Assembly (NCBI GenBank): GCA_902567235.1 | Contig: CACFLX010000003.1 | Coordinates: forward strand, 43,298-107,297 | Direction of reading: 5' to 3' | Source of the DNA: an uncultured Pelagibacteraceae bacterium | Lineage (GTDB): Bacteria > Pseudomonadota > Alphaproteobacteria > Pelagibacterales > Pelagibacteraceae | Length of the DNA stretch: 64,000 nucleotides | In this document: positions 33,410-42,786 of the stretch, in pieces | How the letters are laid out: the number at the start of each line of letters is the position of its first letter | Position numbering within the stretch: the stretch's first letter is position 1 | Program-made: the position numbers and the translations under genes | Notes under the pieces: generated by a model | Databases searched by the model: none | Seen by the model: only the letters and a program-made list of their open reading frames with translations | Told to the model about the DNA's origin: nothing

Positions 33410-33689
33410 TATTTATATTAATAAACCATTTTTTTGACATTTTGAATTGTACTGTTTTTTTCTCTGGAACCATAACTTTTTCATTAGTCTTGGGATTTCT
33501 CGATATTCTTGCTTTTTGAATTTTAGATTCTAAGGTAAAAATATCTCTAAGCTCAATTCTTTCATTTCTAATAAGCGCTTCTTCAATTTGTGAAATAATT
33601 ATTTCAACTAATTTTGAAAGATCTTTTTTTAAAAAATTTGGGTAATTGTCTGATAAATTTTCAATTATTTTTGATTTTACTAATGCCAA
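33402..33689 (-). CDS. ihfB: Integration host factor beta / HU-family protein
   Basis: A 95-residue DNA-bending protein. The HU/IHF fold is seen in ALVKSKIIENLSDNYPN (N-terminal helix), RIELRDIFTLESKIQKARISRNPKTNEKV near 44-72 with the beta-arm (R-NP motif at RNPKT), and VQFKMSKKW near 80-88. Position directly after rpsA supports IHF beta (the cmk-rpsA-ihfB order is conserved), and the arm's Pro is present. Gap to the rpsA stop is 6 bases. Confidence 0.9.
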   Translation of the reverse strand: MALVKSKIIENLSDNYPNFLKKDLSKLVEIIISQIEEALIRNERIELRDIFTLESKIQKARISRNPKTNEKVMVPEKKTVQFKMSKKWFININNE

Positions 33690-33695
33690 ATCGGT

Positions 33696-35432
33696 TTATT
33701 CTTCACTTGTTTCTTTATTTTTTTTAAGTTTATCTGAAAGCGATGAAAATGGTAAGTTTTTTCCAGACAACGGTGAAGAAAATTTTGATACTGCCTCTTT
33801 ATTTTGTAGCTCTTCTAACAATTTAATACTTAGTGTTATTCTTCTTTTTTTAATGTCGAGCTCAAGTATCGCTGCATCAATCCTATCTCCACTCATAAAT
33901 CTTGAAGGTCTTGCGTCGGCAGAATTTATTGCAATATTATTTTTTTTTATTAATAAATCTAAATCACTTCCTTCTGGCTTAACAATTAAACCTTTTTTAT
34001 TATCTGAGGAGACAACTTTTACAGTAATTATGTCATTTTGCTTTTTATTTTTAAAATATTCAAATGGATCAGCTTTTGTTTGTTTTAATCCTACCCTAAC
34101 TTTTTGATCCTCTTTTTTTATCTCTAATATTTTTACTTTGAGCTTATCTTCTTTTTTATATTTTTTTAATTCTTCTTCAGGATTCCCATTATACGAAAGA
34201 TCATTACTATGTAAAAAAACATCAATATCGAAATCTTTTATATTTAAATAAATTGCATACTCATTGATACTTACAATTTTTCCTTCTATTTCAGAACCTA
34301 CAGGATATTTTTTTTCTAAAGTTTCGTAAGGGTTATCTTTTGTTAACCTGTGAGATATAGCCACTCTTCTTTTGTCTTTATCAATTTCGGTTATTACACA
34401 CTCAATTTCATCCCCAACTTTAAATAATTTTTTTGCACTAACATTTTTTTTTGTCCAGCTAATTTCACTATTATGTAGTAGCGTTGATAATCCAGCTTCG
34501 ATCTCGGCAAAGGCACCATAATCAGTAAGCTTAACAATTTTAACTTTATATTTTTTTCCAATTTCATAATTAGAAATATGTTCGAAAGGGTCGGGAGATA
34601 GTTGTTTAATTGAGCACCCAACTTGTAACTTTTCTTTATCTACAGTTATAACTAAAAGGTCATGTTTTTCCCCTATGTTAAATACTTCATCAGGGTGGTT
34701 TATTCTTGAATATGATATTTCTTGTAAATGGACAAGCACGTCCAATTCTCCATTGTTGACTCCAAAAAAACATCCAAATGAACTATATCCTTTAACTACT
34801 GCATCTTTAATAATGTCTCCAACTTTATACTTTTCTATTATTTTTGATTTATCTTCTTTCTTATTTGTCGAAATTATTTGCCTTCTAGAAACACATGCAT
34901 TACCTCTAATTTTATCTAGCTTTATTAGCGCAAACTTTTGAGGTTCATGCATTAAATGTGAAATATCTTTTAGAGGAGCGTCTGATATTTGCGATCCCGG
35001 ACAGAACATTAAAGAGCCAGTGTCAATATGTTCGACAATTACTCCACCTTTACATTTAGAAGTAATTTTTCCCATTATTGGCTCATTTTTTTCAAAAGCA
35101 TTTTCGAGCTCTCGCCAACCTTTAATTTTTTTTGCTTTTGTTGCTGAAACTACTATTTCTCCATTTTTATCTTCAATTTTTTCCAAAAGTACTTGAATTT
35201 TTTTACCTTCTTTAACTTTGTCTAATATATTTAAAGTTTTCAATTCGTTTACATCAATTACTGGCTCAGATTTTAAACCTTCAACAAACAAAAACACAAA
35301 TTTATTAGTTATTTTTGTAACAACTCCATCAATTATTTTACCTTCTTCTATTTTTACTTTTGATAATTGTGAATTTAGGAGTTGTTCGAAATCTTTTGTG
35401 GCTTTGTTATTTAAATCTTTATATATTTCCAT
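33696..35432 (-). CDS. rpsA: 30S ribosomal protein S1
   Basis: A 578-residue protein with six S1 OB-fold repeats at about residues 28-95, 110-175, 198-265, 283-352, 370-440 and 455-525. Repeat hallmarks such as VVKGYSSFGCFFGVNNGELDVLVH, IVKLTDYGAFAEIEAG and the G-x-I-S-R-like RVAISHR are visible. S1 delivers mRNA to the 30S subunit and is key where leaders are structured; SAR11-type genes with weak Shine-Dalgarno sites would depend on it. The start overlaps cmk by 14 bases. Confidence 0.96.
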   Translation of the reverse strand: MEIYKDLNNKATKDFEQLLNSQLSKVKIEEGKIIDGVVTKITNKFVFLFVEGLKSEPVIDVNELKTLNILDKVKEGKKIQVLLEKIEDKNGEIVVSATKAKKIKGWRELENAFEKNEPIMGKITSKCKGGVIVEHIDTGSLMFCPGSQISDAPLKDISHLMHEPQKFALIKLDKIRGNACVSRRQIISTNKKEDKSKIIEKYKVGDIIKDAVVKGYSSFGCFFGVNNGELDVLVHLQEISYSRINHPDEVFNIGEKHDLLVITVDKEKLQVGCSIKQLSPDPFEHISNYEIGKKYKVKIVKLTDYGAFAEIEAGLSTLLHNSEISWTKKNVSAKKLFKVGDEIECVITEIDKDKRRVAISHRLTKDNPYETLEKKYPVGSEIEGKIVSINEYAIYLNIKDFDIDVFLHSNDLSYNGNPEEELKKYKKEDKLKVKILEIKKEDQKVRVGLKQTKADPFEYFKNKKQNDIITVKVVSSDNKKGLIVKPEGSDLDLLIKKNNIAINSADARPSRFMSGDRIDAAILELDIKKRRITLSIKLLEELQNKEAVSKFSSPLSGKNLPFSSLSDKLKKNKETSEE

Positions 35433-36078
35433 ATTTATTAAACAATTTTTTCTTAACTAACTTAACTAATTTTAACTGCATTTGTTTTATAGTTAATTTA
35501 GTGGTGTCAACTAATACAGCACCTTTAACAAAAAGCAAGGGACTTTCTTTTCTATTTTTATCGCTAAAATCTCTTGATTTTAAAGCTTTTTCTACTTCCT
35601 TAAGAGTAATTTTTTTATTAATTTTTTTGAATTCTTTCAACCTTCTTTTTGCCTTTTCTTTAATTGAGCACTTAAAATAAATTTTTAAATCCGCCGAAGG
35701 CATGATAACAGAACCGATATCCCTCCCTTCAATTATTACTTTTTTATTTTTTTTTATAAAATTTTTTTGAAATTGTTTAAGTGAATTTCTAATAAATTTT
35801 TTTTTGGCTATAATTGAGGCTAATTTTGTAACTTTTGGATTATAAAGTTTTTTATTCTCTAGTTTTTTAAGAGTTATACTTTTTGATTGATTTACAATAA
35901 ATTTTTTATTGTACTTATTGTCGTTTTTAATTATTTTATAAGACAAATATCTATAAAGCATACCCGAAGAAAGTAAATTAAATTTAAATTTTTTTGCTAT
36001 AAATTTACTTCCTGTTGTTTTGCCTGAGGCACTACTTCCATCTATAGCGATTGAAAATTTTATATTTTTTTTTATCAA
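35419..36078 (-). CDS. cmk: Cytidylate kinase
   Basis: Phosphorylates CMP and dCMP. 219 residues. P-loop AIDGSSASGKTTGSKFIA near 10-27; SSGMLYRYLSYK near 37-48 (family DTGalYR); IEGRDIGSVIMPSADLKIYF near 115-134 with the conserved GRDIG; RDFSDKNR near 168-175 (family RD..D..R). The P-loop reads SSASGKTT where most have PagsGKgT. Between aroA (4-base overlap) and rpsA in the standard aroA-cmk-rpsA order. Confidence 0.94.
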   Translation of the reverse strand: MIKKNIKFSIAIDGSSASGKTTGSKFIAKKFKFNLLSSGMLYRYLSYKIIKNDNKYNKKFIVNQSKSITLKKLENKKLYNPKVTKLASIIAKKKFIRNSLKQFQKNFIKKNKKVIIEGRDIGSVIMPSADLKIYFKCSIKEKAKRRLKEFKKINKKITLKEVEKALKSRDFSDKNRKESPLLFVKGAVLVDTTKLTIKQMQLKLVKLVKKKLFNKYGNI

Positions 36079-37406
36079 TGAATTTTTGCTCCTAGACTTT
36101 TTATTAACGATATAAAATTTGGAAAAGATGTATCAATACTGTCCGCATCATGGATAGACCAACTTTTTCCTCCTAGCGTAAGTGCCGCAATACAGGACAA
36201 CATAAAAGCCCTATGATCCTTCATAAAATTTTTAACTATATAAGATCCATTTAATTTTAAATTTGGATTTCCATAAATCTTTAAATTATTATTTTTTTCA
36301 ATTGTTTTAACTCCAATCATTTTTAGAAATTTTAAAACAAATTTTAATCTATCTTGCTCTTTATGTCTAAGTTCTCCAAGGTTCTTTGCGTAGCTAATAC
36401 CTTTAGCCTTGGCACACACCAAGCAAAAAATTAATGGCAATTCATCGATTGCTCTACTATTAATCAAAGGATTAATTTTTATTCCTTTTAAATTAGGAGA
36501 ATGTTTACATTCTATATCTGCAATCTCTTCTCCTTTGTATATTTTTTTATTTTTAATTTTTATTCTTCCATTCATTTTTTTTAATATGTCAATAATCCCA
36601 GTCCTTGACTTATTAACATTTACATTTTTTATTAAAATTTTAGAATTTTCTGTCAATAACGCGAGGACTATAAAAAACGAAGCTGAACTTATATCACCAG
36701 GAATTATATAATTAAATCCTTTATAATTTTTCACACCTTTAAAACTAATTGACTCTAATTTCCTTCTTTTTTTAATTTTAATTGGTAATTTTAAATACTT
36801 AAACATATTTTCAGTATGGCTACGGGAAGGGATAGCATCAATTTTAGTTATTCCTGGTGTCTTCATTGCAGCTAACAAAATACAACTTTTTACTTGAGCA
36901 CTTCCTATTGATTCAAAGTAATGAATTGGTCTTGGAAACTTAGTGCCTCTTATTTTAATAGGTAATTTATTATTATTTGACTTAATATTTTGGCCCATCA
37001 TTAACATTGGTTTAATAACTCTTGAAAAATCTCTTTTTTCTAAACTTTTATCTCCTTTTAGAATAATTTGATTTTTTGAATTTATTAACAATCCAAAAAT
37101 TAATCTCGCCAATGTTCCAGAGTTTCCAGCATTAATTACAGTGTTGTTTTTAAAATTAAGTCCGTTTAGACCTTTGCCATAAATTTCACAATTATTTTTG
37201 TTGATTTTGAAATTAATTGAAAGTCTTTTTAGTGCATATAATGAATTTAGTACATCTTGAGATCTTAAAATGTTGATGGCAGTTGATTTACCAATGGCCA
37301 TAGCAGCCATTAGAATAAATCTAATAGATATACTTTTATCTCCAGGAACGATAATTTTATTATTAAATTTTTTAATTTTTTCATAGATGTGTGCTTTTTT
37401 TTTCAT
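36075..37406 (-). CDS. aroA: 3-Phosphoshikimate 1-carboxyvinyltransferase (EPSP synthase)
   Basis: Penultimate enzyme of the shikimate pathway to chorismate. 443 residues. VPGDKSISIRFILMAA near 21-36 (Lys and Ser substrate residues), NAGNSGTLARL near 92-102 (class signature), SAQVKSCILLAA near 168-179, and late ELRHKEQDRL near 345-354. The LIFGLL stretch after NSGTLAR resembles class II enzymes. It is 8 bases downstream of lptB and overlaps cmk by 4 bases. Confidence 0.96.
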   Translation of the reverse strand: MKKKAHIYEKIKKFNNKIIVPGDKSISIRFILMAAMAIGKSTAINILRSQDVLNSLYALKRLSINFKINKNNCEIYGKGLNGLNFKNNTVINAGNSGTLARLIFGLLINSKNQIILKGDKSLEKRDFSRVIKPMLMMGQNIKSNNNKLPIKIRGTKFPRPIHYFESIGSAQVKSCILLAAMKTPGITKIDAIPSRSHTENMFKYLKLPIKIKKRRKLESISFKGVKNYKGFNYIIPGDISSASFFIVLALLTENSKILIKNVNVNKSRTGIIDILKKMNGRIKIKNKKIYKGEEIADIECKHSPNLKGIKINPLINSRAIDELPLIFCLVCAKAKGISYAKNLGELRHKEQDRLKFVLKFLKMIGVKTIEKNNNLKIYGNPNLKLNGSYIVKNFMKDHRAFMLSCIAALTLGGKSWSIHDADSIDTSFPNFISLIKSLGAKIH

Positions 37407-37414
37407 TTGACAGT

Positions 37415-38194
37415 TTAATAAATTTTGAATTCATCACCAAAATAAAGATTTTTTGCATTCGCATTATTTATAAGGTCTGAAGGTGTTCCCTGGGCTATAA
37501 TTTTTTTGTTTGCCAATATTATTGCTCTGTCGCTTATTGCAAGCAAATCTCTTGCAGCATGATCTGAAATAACACAACATCTATTGTTATTCTCAGTTTG
37601 TAAGCTTACTATTGTTTCTTGTAAATCTTTTGTTGACATAATATCTAGCCCCTGGAAAGGCTCATCCATCAAAATTATTTTAGGATCAGACATTAAGGAC
37701 ATTGCAATACTAACCTTTTTTCTTTGTCCTCCTGATAAATGTTTAGCTTTAGTATTTTTTACTGCATCCAACTCAAATTTTGAAATCATTTTTTCAATTT
37801 TAAAATTTCTTTCATTTTTATTTTTTACAACTATTTCACTTATTGCTTTTAAATTTTCTAAGCAAGTTAAATTTGAAAATACACCTCCAGACTGAGGAAC
37901 AATACTAAGACCAAAATCAACTGCTCTTTTATAAATTGGAACATCGGTAACATTTTTCTTGTTAATAAATACGTCTCCATAATTAGGTTTAACCAAACCA
38001 ATAATAATATTAAAAATTGTAGATTTTCCCACACCATTAGGTCCAAGTAATCCGCAAATTTCCCCTTCTCTAATATTTAGCGTTACATCATCTAAAATTT
38101 GTCTTTTGTTATATGATAAGGATATTTTATTTAACGAAATTTTGTTTATTTCTTTTTTAAAAGTTGTAATTCTAAATTTTTTTATTATTGCCAT
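37415..38194 (-). CDS. lptB: LPS export ABC transporter ATP-binding protein
   Basis: Powers extraction of lipopolysaccharide from the inner membrane with LptF/G/C. 259 residues: Walker A GLLGPNGVGKST near 49-60, Q-loop VPQSGGVFSNL near 98-108, signature LSGGQRKKVSIA near 153-164, Walker B IILMDEPFQGLD near 173-184, and His switch VISDHAARD near 207-215. An N-terminal extension of about 20 basic residues precedes the usual LptB start. Paired with lptC directly upstream (gap 4 bases); no lptA lies between them. Confidence 0.93.
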   Translation of the reverse strand: MAIIKKFRITTFKKEINKISLNKISLSYNKRQILDDVTLNIREGEICGLLGPNGVGKSTIFNIIIGLVKPNYGDVFINKKNVTDVPIYKRAVDFGLSIVPQSGGVFSNLTCLENLKAISEIVVKNKNERNFKIEKMISKFELDAVKNTKAKHLSGGQRKKVSIAMSLMSDPKIILMDEPFQGLDIMSTKDLQETIVSLQTENNNRCCVISDHAARDLLAISDRAIILANKKIIAQGTPSDLINNANAKNLYFGDEFKIY

Positions 38195-38198
38195 TAAT

Positions 38199-38792
38199 TT
38201 AGTTTTTAATTATTTTAATTTTTTCTTTTTGATCAAACATTTTAATATTTATATTACCATTTAATAAATTCAAAATTATTTCATCAGCATTTGCAGTTGA
38301 GTTGTTGCTCATAATATTAACATTATTATATAATATAGCTAAATTATCTTTAATCAATAAATCTAAATTATCACAATTAATATTATTATTTTCATAGTCA
38401 CCCCTAACATTTTTGTAAAAAAAAGTATTAAAATTTTTAGAATTGTATTTTGCAAATTCAGAATAAATATAAATATTTGATTTATTTTTTAATTTTATTA
38501 TTGCTTTAACTTTTGTTAAAATTACTATATTTGCATCTTCTTCACTAGTTTCACCCGATTCAGCGTTTAAAAAATATTCATTACCATTAGAATCAACAGA
38601 TCTATAACTTAAATTTATAATTATATTGTTTAGACTTTTATTTAAATCTAATTGATCAATTTCACTCTCTTGTTCTACATCTAAATTAACAATATTTTGA
38701 TTTTTTGTAAAAAAAGTATTTTTGATAAAAAAAAATAAAAAAACTACTAATATTAATAATATTAATAATTGAATGGCACTTTTTACATTCAT
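38199..38792 (-). CDS. lptC: LPS export protein LptC-like
   Basis: A 197-residue bitopic protein: one N-terminal membrane anchor (residues ~6-27) followed by a periplasmic beta-jellyroll-like domain (YRSVDSNGNEYFLNAESGE near 64-82, IYIYSEFAKYNSKNFNTFFYKNVRGDY near 107-133, NADEIILNLLNGNINI near 168-183). These repeated strands are typical of the LptA/C/D OstA fold. It starts 1 base after the kdsD stop and is followed by lptB, so LptC is the best call; a merged LptA/C role cannot be excluded. Confidence 0.75.
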   Translation of the reverse strand: MNVKSAIQLLILLILVVFLFFFIKNTFFTKNQNIVNLDVEQESEIDQLDLNKSLNNIIINLSYRSVDSNGNEYFLNAESGETSEEDANIVILTKVKAIIKLKNKSNIYIYSEFAKYNSKNFNTFFYKNVRGDYENNNINCDNLDLLIKDNLAILYNNVNIMSNNSTANADEIILNLLNGNINIKMFDQKEKIKIIKN

Positions 38793-39782
38793 TTATTGTA
38801 TATTTGCATTTAAAATATTATGAATAGTTAAAATTCCTATAGTTTTATTTTTATTTTTTTTATCATGAACGCATAAGCATGTAATTTTTTTTGAATTCAT
38901 TATTGCTAATGCTTCGGCTGCAAGTATACTTTGGTTTATTGTAATAGGCATTTTTTTCATAATATTTTTTGTAATAAGATTTTTAATATTATAGTTTTTA
39001 TCTGAAATTCTTTTTATATCTCCATCACTAATAATTCCAATTGTTTGTTTATTTTTATTTATTACAATTAATACTCCTAAATTATATTTGTTCATTGTTT
39101 TAAGAGCTTTACCCATAAGTATATTTTCTCTTATAAAAGGAATTTTATTACCTCTTAACATTAAATCTTCTGCAGTTTTTAATTTAGCACCTAAACTTCC
39201 ACTTGGATGAAATTTTTTAAAATCTAATTTGCCAAATTTTCTAAAGTTCATTGTTGATATAGCTAATGCATCTCCAATACTTAATTGTGCTATTGTTGAA
39301 GAAGTGGGAACAATGTTGCCTGGTCCAGCCTCAACTACATTAGGAATTAGTAAATTTATATCTGCTGATTTATATAAAAGTGAATTTTTTTTTGATACAA
39401 TTGCAATTAATGTAATTTTTTTATTTCTTTTTACATATTGAATAATATTTTTTAATTCAGAACTTTCACCACTAAAACTGATCAATATTAAAATATCATT
39501 AGCAGATATTTGACCTAAGTCTCCATGTGAACATGCGGCAGCATCTACAAAAAAAGATGATATTCCAACAGAAGAAAAAGTTGATGATATTTTTTTACCT
39601 ATAATTCCAGATTTTCCTACTCCTGAAATTATTATTTTTCCATTTTTACAATTTATTATTTTTTCAACAACTTTATTAAATGAATTATTGATACTTTTTT
39701 TTAAACTTGTTAAAGATTTTATTTCAGTTTCAATTACTTCTTTTGCTACTGGTATAAAATTTTTTTTCATTAATGAGACCAA
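38793..39782 (-). CDS. kdsD: Arabinose-5-phosphate isomerase
   Basis: Makes arabinose-5-phosphate, precursor of Kdo for lipopolysaccharide. 329 residues: SIS domain (~35-170) with GKIIISGVGKSGIIGKK near 48-64, SHGDLGQI near 85-92, and LISFSGESSELKNII near 101-115; two CBS domains follow (~207-265 and ~270-325). It overlaps rnd by 13 bases and heads the kdsD-lptC-lptB set. The kdsB gene for CMP-Kdo is at 45519. Confidence 0.94.
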   Translation of the reverse strand: MVSLMKKNFIPVAKEVIETEIKSLTSLKKSINNSFNKVVEKIINCKNGKIIISGVGKSGIIGKKISSTFSSVGISSFFVDAAACSHGDLGQISANDILILISFSGESSELKNIIQYVKRNKKITLIAIVSKKNSLLYKSADINLLIPNVVEAGPGNIVPTSSTIAQLSIGDALAISTMNFRKFGKLDFKKFHPSGSLGAKLKTAEDLMLRGNKIPFIRENILMGKALKTMNKYNLGVLIVINKNKQTIGIISDGDIKRISDKNYNIKNLITKNIMKKMPITINQSILAAEALAIMNSKKITCLCVHDKKNKNKTIGILTIHNILNANIQ

Positions 39783-40381
39783 ATATCTTCCTTGAATGAT
39801 GCTAAATCAAGATCAACTCTAGTTTTTATAAAACTTATTGTTTTTTTATACAAATCCATTCTTTTCTCCCTTAATAATAGCTGATCTAGAAAATCATTTA
39901 TTTTATGCAAATATATAACATCGTTTGCACAATATTTAATTTGTTGATCACTTAATTTACCACCAAAGTCAGATGATTGATATTGTTTGCTTATATCAAT
40001 ACCAACAACCTCTTTAATTAAATCTTTGAGTCCATGTTTATCAGTGTAAGTTCTACTCAATTTTGATTTGATCTTCGTACATTCAATATTATTTATATTT
40101 GCTTTAAGATAATATTGTAAAAAAGATACATCAGCTCGAGCAAAATGAAATATTTTTTTAATTTTTGGATCTTCAAGAACTTTTATCAAATTTGGTGAAT
40201 TATAACTTTTTCTATTCAATTGAATAATATGAGCGTCTAAAATACCAGAAGATATTTGAACTAGAAAAAGAGGGTCTCTTTTTACATTTAAGCCTCCCAT
40301 TTCACAATCAACAGCAATTATATTGCCTACTTTTAAATCATCTGGTAAGTCATCTTTGTGTAATTTAATATCTATATTCAT
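39770..40381 (-). CDS. rnd: Ribonuclease D-type 3'-5' exonuclease
   Basis: A 203-residue single-domain DEDDy nuclease lacking the HRDC domains of full-length RNase D. Exo I IAVDCEMGGL near 23-32, Exo II FHFARADVSFLQ near 77-88, and Exo III YCANDVIYLHKI near 146-157 with the Tyr variant. Trims tRNA and other RNA 3' ends in the family. Its ATG is only 14 bases from the ATG of the divergent gene at 40396. Confidence 0.92.
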   Translation of the reverse strand: MNIDIKLHKDDLPDDLKVGNIIAVDCEMGGLNVKRDPLFLVQISSGILDAHIIQLNRKSYNSPNLIKVLEDPKIKKIFHFARADVSFLQYYLKANINNIECTKIKSKLSRTYTDKHGLKDLIKEVVGIDISKQYQSSDFGGKLSDQQIKYCANDVIYLHKINDFLDQLLLREKRMDLYKKTISFIKTRVDLDLASFKEDIWSH

Positions 40382-40395
40382 TATAAAATATATAC
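40382..40395. promoter_or_regulatory. 14-base divergent start region (rnd / NDUFA9-like)
   Basis: The spacer between the two ATGs contains TATAAA (40382-40387) on the plus strand and an overlapping TATATT-type -10 on the minus strand. Each -10 would place transcription start at or near its ATG, so both messages would be leaderless and each -35 region would lie inside the opposite gene. Confidence 0.45.
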
Positions 40396-41337
40396 ATGAT
40401 AGGAAAAAATATTCTAGTCTTCGGTGGATCTGGGCAAATAGGTCGTCATTTAATACGAAGATTAACTAAAAATAATCATTTAGTTACTGTTGTAACAAGA
40501 AATTTGCATCAGAAAGGTGCTGTTTTAAAGACCCAAGGAAATCCAGGCTATTTAGAAGTAATAGAAGCAAATATTTTTGATGAAAATCAATTAAATAATT
40601 TATTTGAAAATAAAGATGTTTGTATAAACCTTATTGGAATTTTATACGAAAAAGGGAATAATACTTTTAAAAATATTCACGATAATTTTCCAACAATTGT
40701 TTCAAAAATTTGTTCCAAAAAAAAATTAAAACAATTTATTCATATCTCAGCTTTAGGAATTGAAAAAGCAAAAGACAGCAATTATGCGATTAGTAAATTA
40801 AATGGTGAAAAAAATATATTTAATAATTTTTCAAAATCAACAATACTTAGACCTTCTTTAGTTTATTCAGTTGATGATAATTTTACTACTAATATGATGT
40901 CGCTATTAAGTATTTTACCTTTTTTTCCGCTTTATTATGAGGGAAAAACAAAATTTTCTCCTATTCATGTTTCTGAAATGGCAGAAATAATTTTAAATAT
41001 GGTTGAGAAAAATATCTGTTCAGAAGTGATTGAATGTGTGGGGCCAGATGTAATTACTTTTAGGGAAATAATAGAAAAATTATCAATATTAATTGATAAA
41101 AAAAAAATACTAATACCGCTTCCTTCAATAATTGCTAAAATAAATGTAGCTTTATTAGAAAAATTTCCCAAACCATTGATAACTATGGATCAATTAAAAC
41201 TTTTAAAATATGACAATGTTTTAAGCAGAGAAAATAAATCTAATTTAGATTTGGGTATTAAATCAGTTCTTAAATTTGAAGATGAGGTAAAAAAATATTC
41301 CTATATGTGGAAAAAAGGTGGAGAATATTCAAAATAA
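40396..41337 (+). CDS. NDUFA9-like NAD(P)-binding protein
   Basis: A 313-residue atypical short-chain dehydrogenase/epimerase. Rossmann fingerprint VFGGSGQIGRHLIRRL near 7-22, VVTRN near 31-35, then CINLIGILYEKGNNTF near 76-91 and HISALGIEKAKDSNYAISKLNGE near 116-138 (Y...K pair). The ILRPSLVYSVDDNF and PIHVSEMAEII segments are characteristic of the NDUFA9/complex I-associated group conserved in alphaproteobacteria. The role outside complex I assembly or stability is not established. Confidence 0.82.
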   Translation: MIGKNILVFGGSGQIGRHLIRRLTKNNHLVTVVTRNLHQKGAVLKTQGNPGYLEVIEANIFDENQLNNLFENKDVCINLIGILYEKGNNTFKNIHDNFPTIVSKICSKKKLKQFIHISALGIEKAKDSNYAISKLNGEKNIFNNFSKSTILRPSLVYSVDDNFTTNMMSLLSILPFFPLYYEGKTKFSPIHVSEMAEIILNMVEKNICSEVIECVGPDVITFREIIEKLSILIDKKKILIPLPSIIAKINVALLEKFPKPLITMDQLKLLKYDNVLSRENKSNLDLGIKSVLKFEDEVKKYSYMWKKGGEYSK

Positions 41338-41351
41338 ATTTTAAATATTTT

Positions 41352-41837
41352 TCAAGCTGATTTTACTTTTTTTTCAATAAATTTCGGAATCTCTTCTTCA
41401 CTTGAAATATCTTCTTTTTTACCTTTTGGCTGAAATACTACAATTAGATGTAAAGGGCAGTAAGAAAATTTTTCTACAGTTTTTCTACCACAAAAAGATG
41501 AAGAAATTTCATTTGGGTGTCCCTCCATATATTTGCATGTATTTTCTGTAAGTTCTTCTAAGCTTAAATTTTTTGCAGGTTCAAAATTTTTATCTAAAAG
41601 CAATGATCTAAATTTTAATTTTCTACTTCTTCTCTCAAGATTTTTTTCAAATCCCTTGGTGATTTTTGAACTTAATTTTGGTCTTTTTATAATTTTTTCT
41701 GATAAGTTAAGTCTATGAGCTTTTCCAATAACTGCATTTCTGCTAATCCCTCCAATAATTTCAGCTATTTGGCTTGCTGTATTGCCTTTGCCCCAAAGTT
41801 CTTTAAGTTTGTTAACCTTTTCTTCTGTCCAGCTCAT
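41352..41837 (-). CDS. gcrA: GcrA cell cycle regulator
   Basis: A 161-residue protein starting SWTEEKVNKLKELWGKG with the GcrA N-terminal helix-turn-helix (AEIIGGISRNAVIGKAHRLNL near 23-43) and a C-terminal region CGRKTVEKFSYCPLHLIVVFQP near 115-136. In Caulobacter GcrA is a sigma-70 cofactor reading GANTC methylation; retention here suggests methylation-linked cell-cycle control even in a streamlined genome. CcrM is not in this window. Ends 14 bases from the convergent NDUFA9-like gene. Confidence 0.93.
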   Translation of the reverse strand: MSWTEEKVNKLKELWGKGNTASQIAEIIGGISRNAVIGKAHRLNLSEKIIKRPKLSSKITKGFEKNLERRSRKLKFRSLLLDKNFEPAKNLSLEELTENTCKYMEGHPNEISSSFCGRKTVEKFSYCPLHLIVVFQPKGKKEDISSEEEIPKFIEKKVKSA

Positions 41838-41967
41838 TTATTACTATATGTTGTATGTTGTATTATATTTATAACAATATGGAGATACACATACAATGCT
41901 AATAAAGACAAGTATTTTTTCGGTTTTTTTAACAATATTTTAAAAAAAAGTTTATGAATACTCACTT

Positions 41968-42777
41968 ATGGTTGAATTAGATAATAAATATAAAATTGGT
42001 GAAAAAAGATTTGGAATTAACTGGGTAGGTGCATACACATTATATTTAAAAGAAACTTTAAGATTTCTGTCAGTTTTAGGTCAAACGATTATTGGGCCAG
42101 TTGTAACAGCAATACTTTTCCTTTTAGTAATTTCTCTAGCAATAGGCGAAGATAGACCAAGTGTTTTAGGAGTAACATTTATTGAGTTTCTTGCACCAGG
42201 TTTAATAGCTATGCAAGTTATTCAGCAAGCTTTTTCACATTCATCCTCATCACTTTTAATGGGAAAGGTGATGGGAAATATTGTGGATTTAATTGGAGCA
42301 CCTTTATCAGCTGCAGAAGTCACGTTAGCTATAATATTCGCTTCGGTAACAAGATCATTGATTATCTCAATTATTTCAATAATTCTATTTTCATTATTCA
42401 TTGAAATAGAAATAAAACACTATTTAATTTTTTTTACTTATCTATTTTTGAGTTCATTTATAATGGGTGCAGTTGGTTTTATAGCAGGATTATGGGCAGA
42501 TAAATTTGACAATATGGCGACTGTTACAAATTTTATTATTGTTCCACTATCTTTTCTATCAGGAACCTTTTATTCTATAGATAGACTGCCAAATTTTTTA
42601 AATTTTTTAAGTCAATACAATCCTTTTTTTCATATGATTGATGGCATTAGATATGCCTTTATAAATAATATGGATGGATCAATTAAATTTGGCTTAATAT
42701 ATCTAATTATACTTTCAATATTAACCTGGTTTATTTCATATATACTTTATAAAAAAGGTTATAAAATAAAATCATAA
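41968..42777 (+). CDS. ABC-2 type transporter permease
   Basis: A 269-residue inner-membrane permease with about six hydrophobic segments (~32-60, 70-92, 108-140, 148-175, 180-205, 238-260). The ABC-2 signature region is seen as FIIVPLSFLSGTFYSIDRLPNFLNFLSQYNPFFHMIDGIRYAF near 189-230 (split motif: PLSFLSGTFYSI then PFFHMIDG). Resembles the YadH/NodJ group of exporters. No ATPase subunit is adjacent, so the partner must be elsewhere. Precedes argD by 9 bases. Confidence 0.85.
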   Translation: MVELDNKYKIGEKRFGINWVGAYTLYLKETLRFLSVLGQTIIGPVVTAILFLLVISLAIGEDRPSVLGVTFIEFLAPGLIAMQVIQQAFSHSSSSLLMGKVMGNIVDLIGAPLSAAEVTLAIIFASVTRSLIISIISIILFSLFIEIEIKHYLIFFTYLFLSSFIMGAVGFIAGLWADKFDNMATVTNFIIVPLSFLSGTFYSIDRLPNFLNFLSQYNPFFHMIDGIRYAFINNMDGSIKFGLIYLIILSILTWFISYILYKKGYKIKS

Positions 42778-42786
42778 TATAAATTA

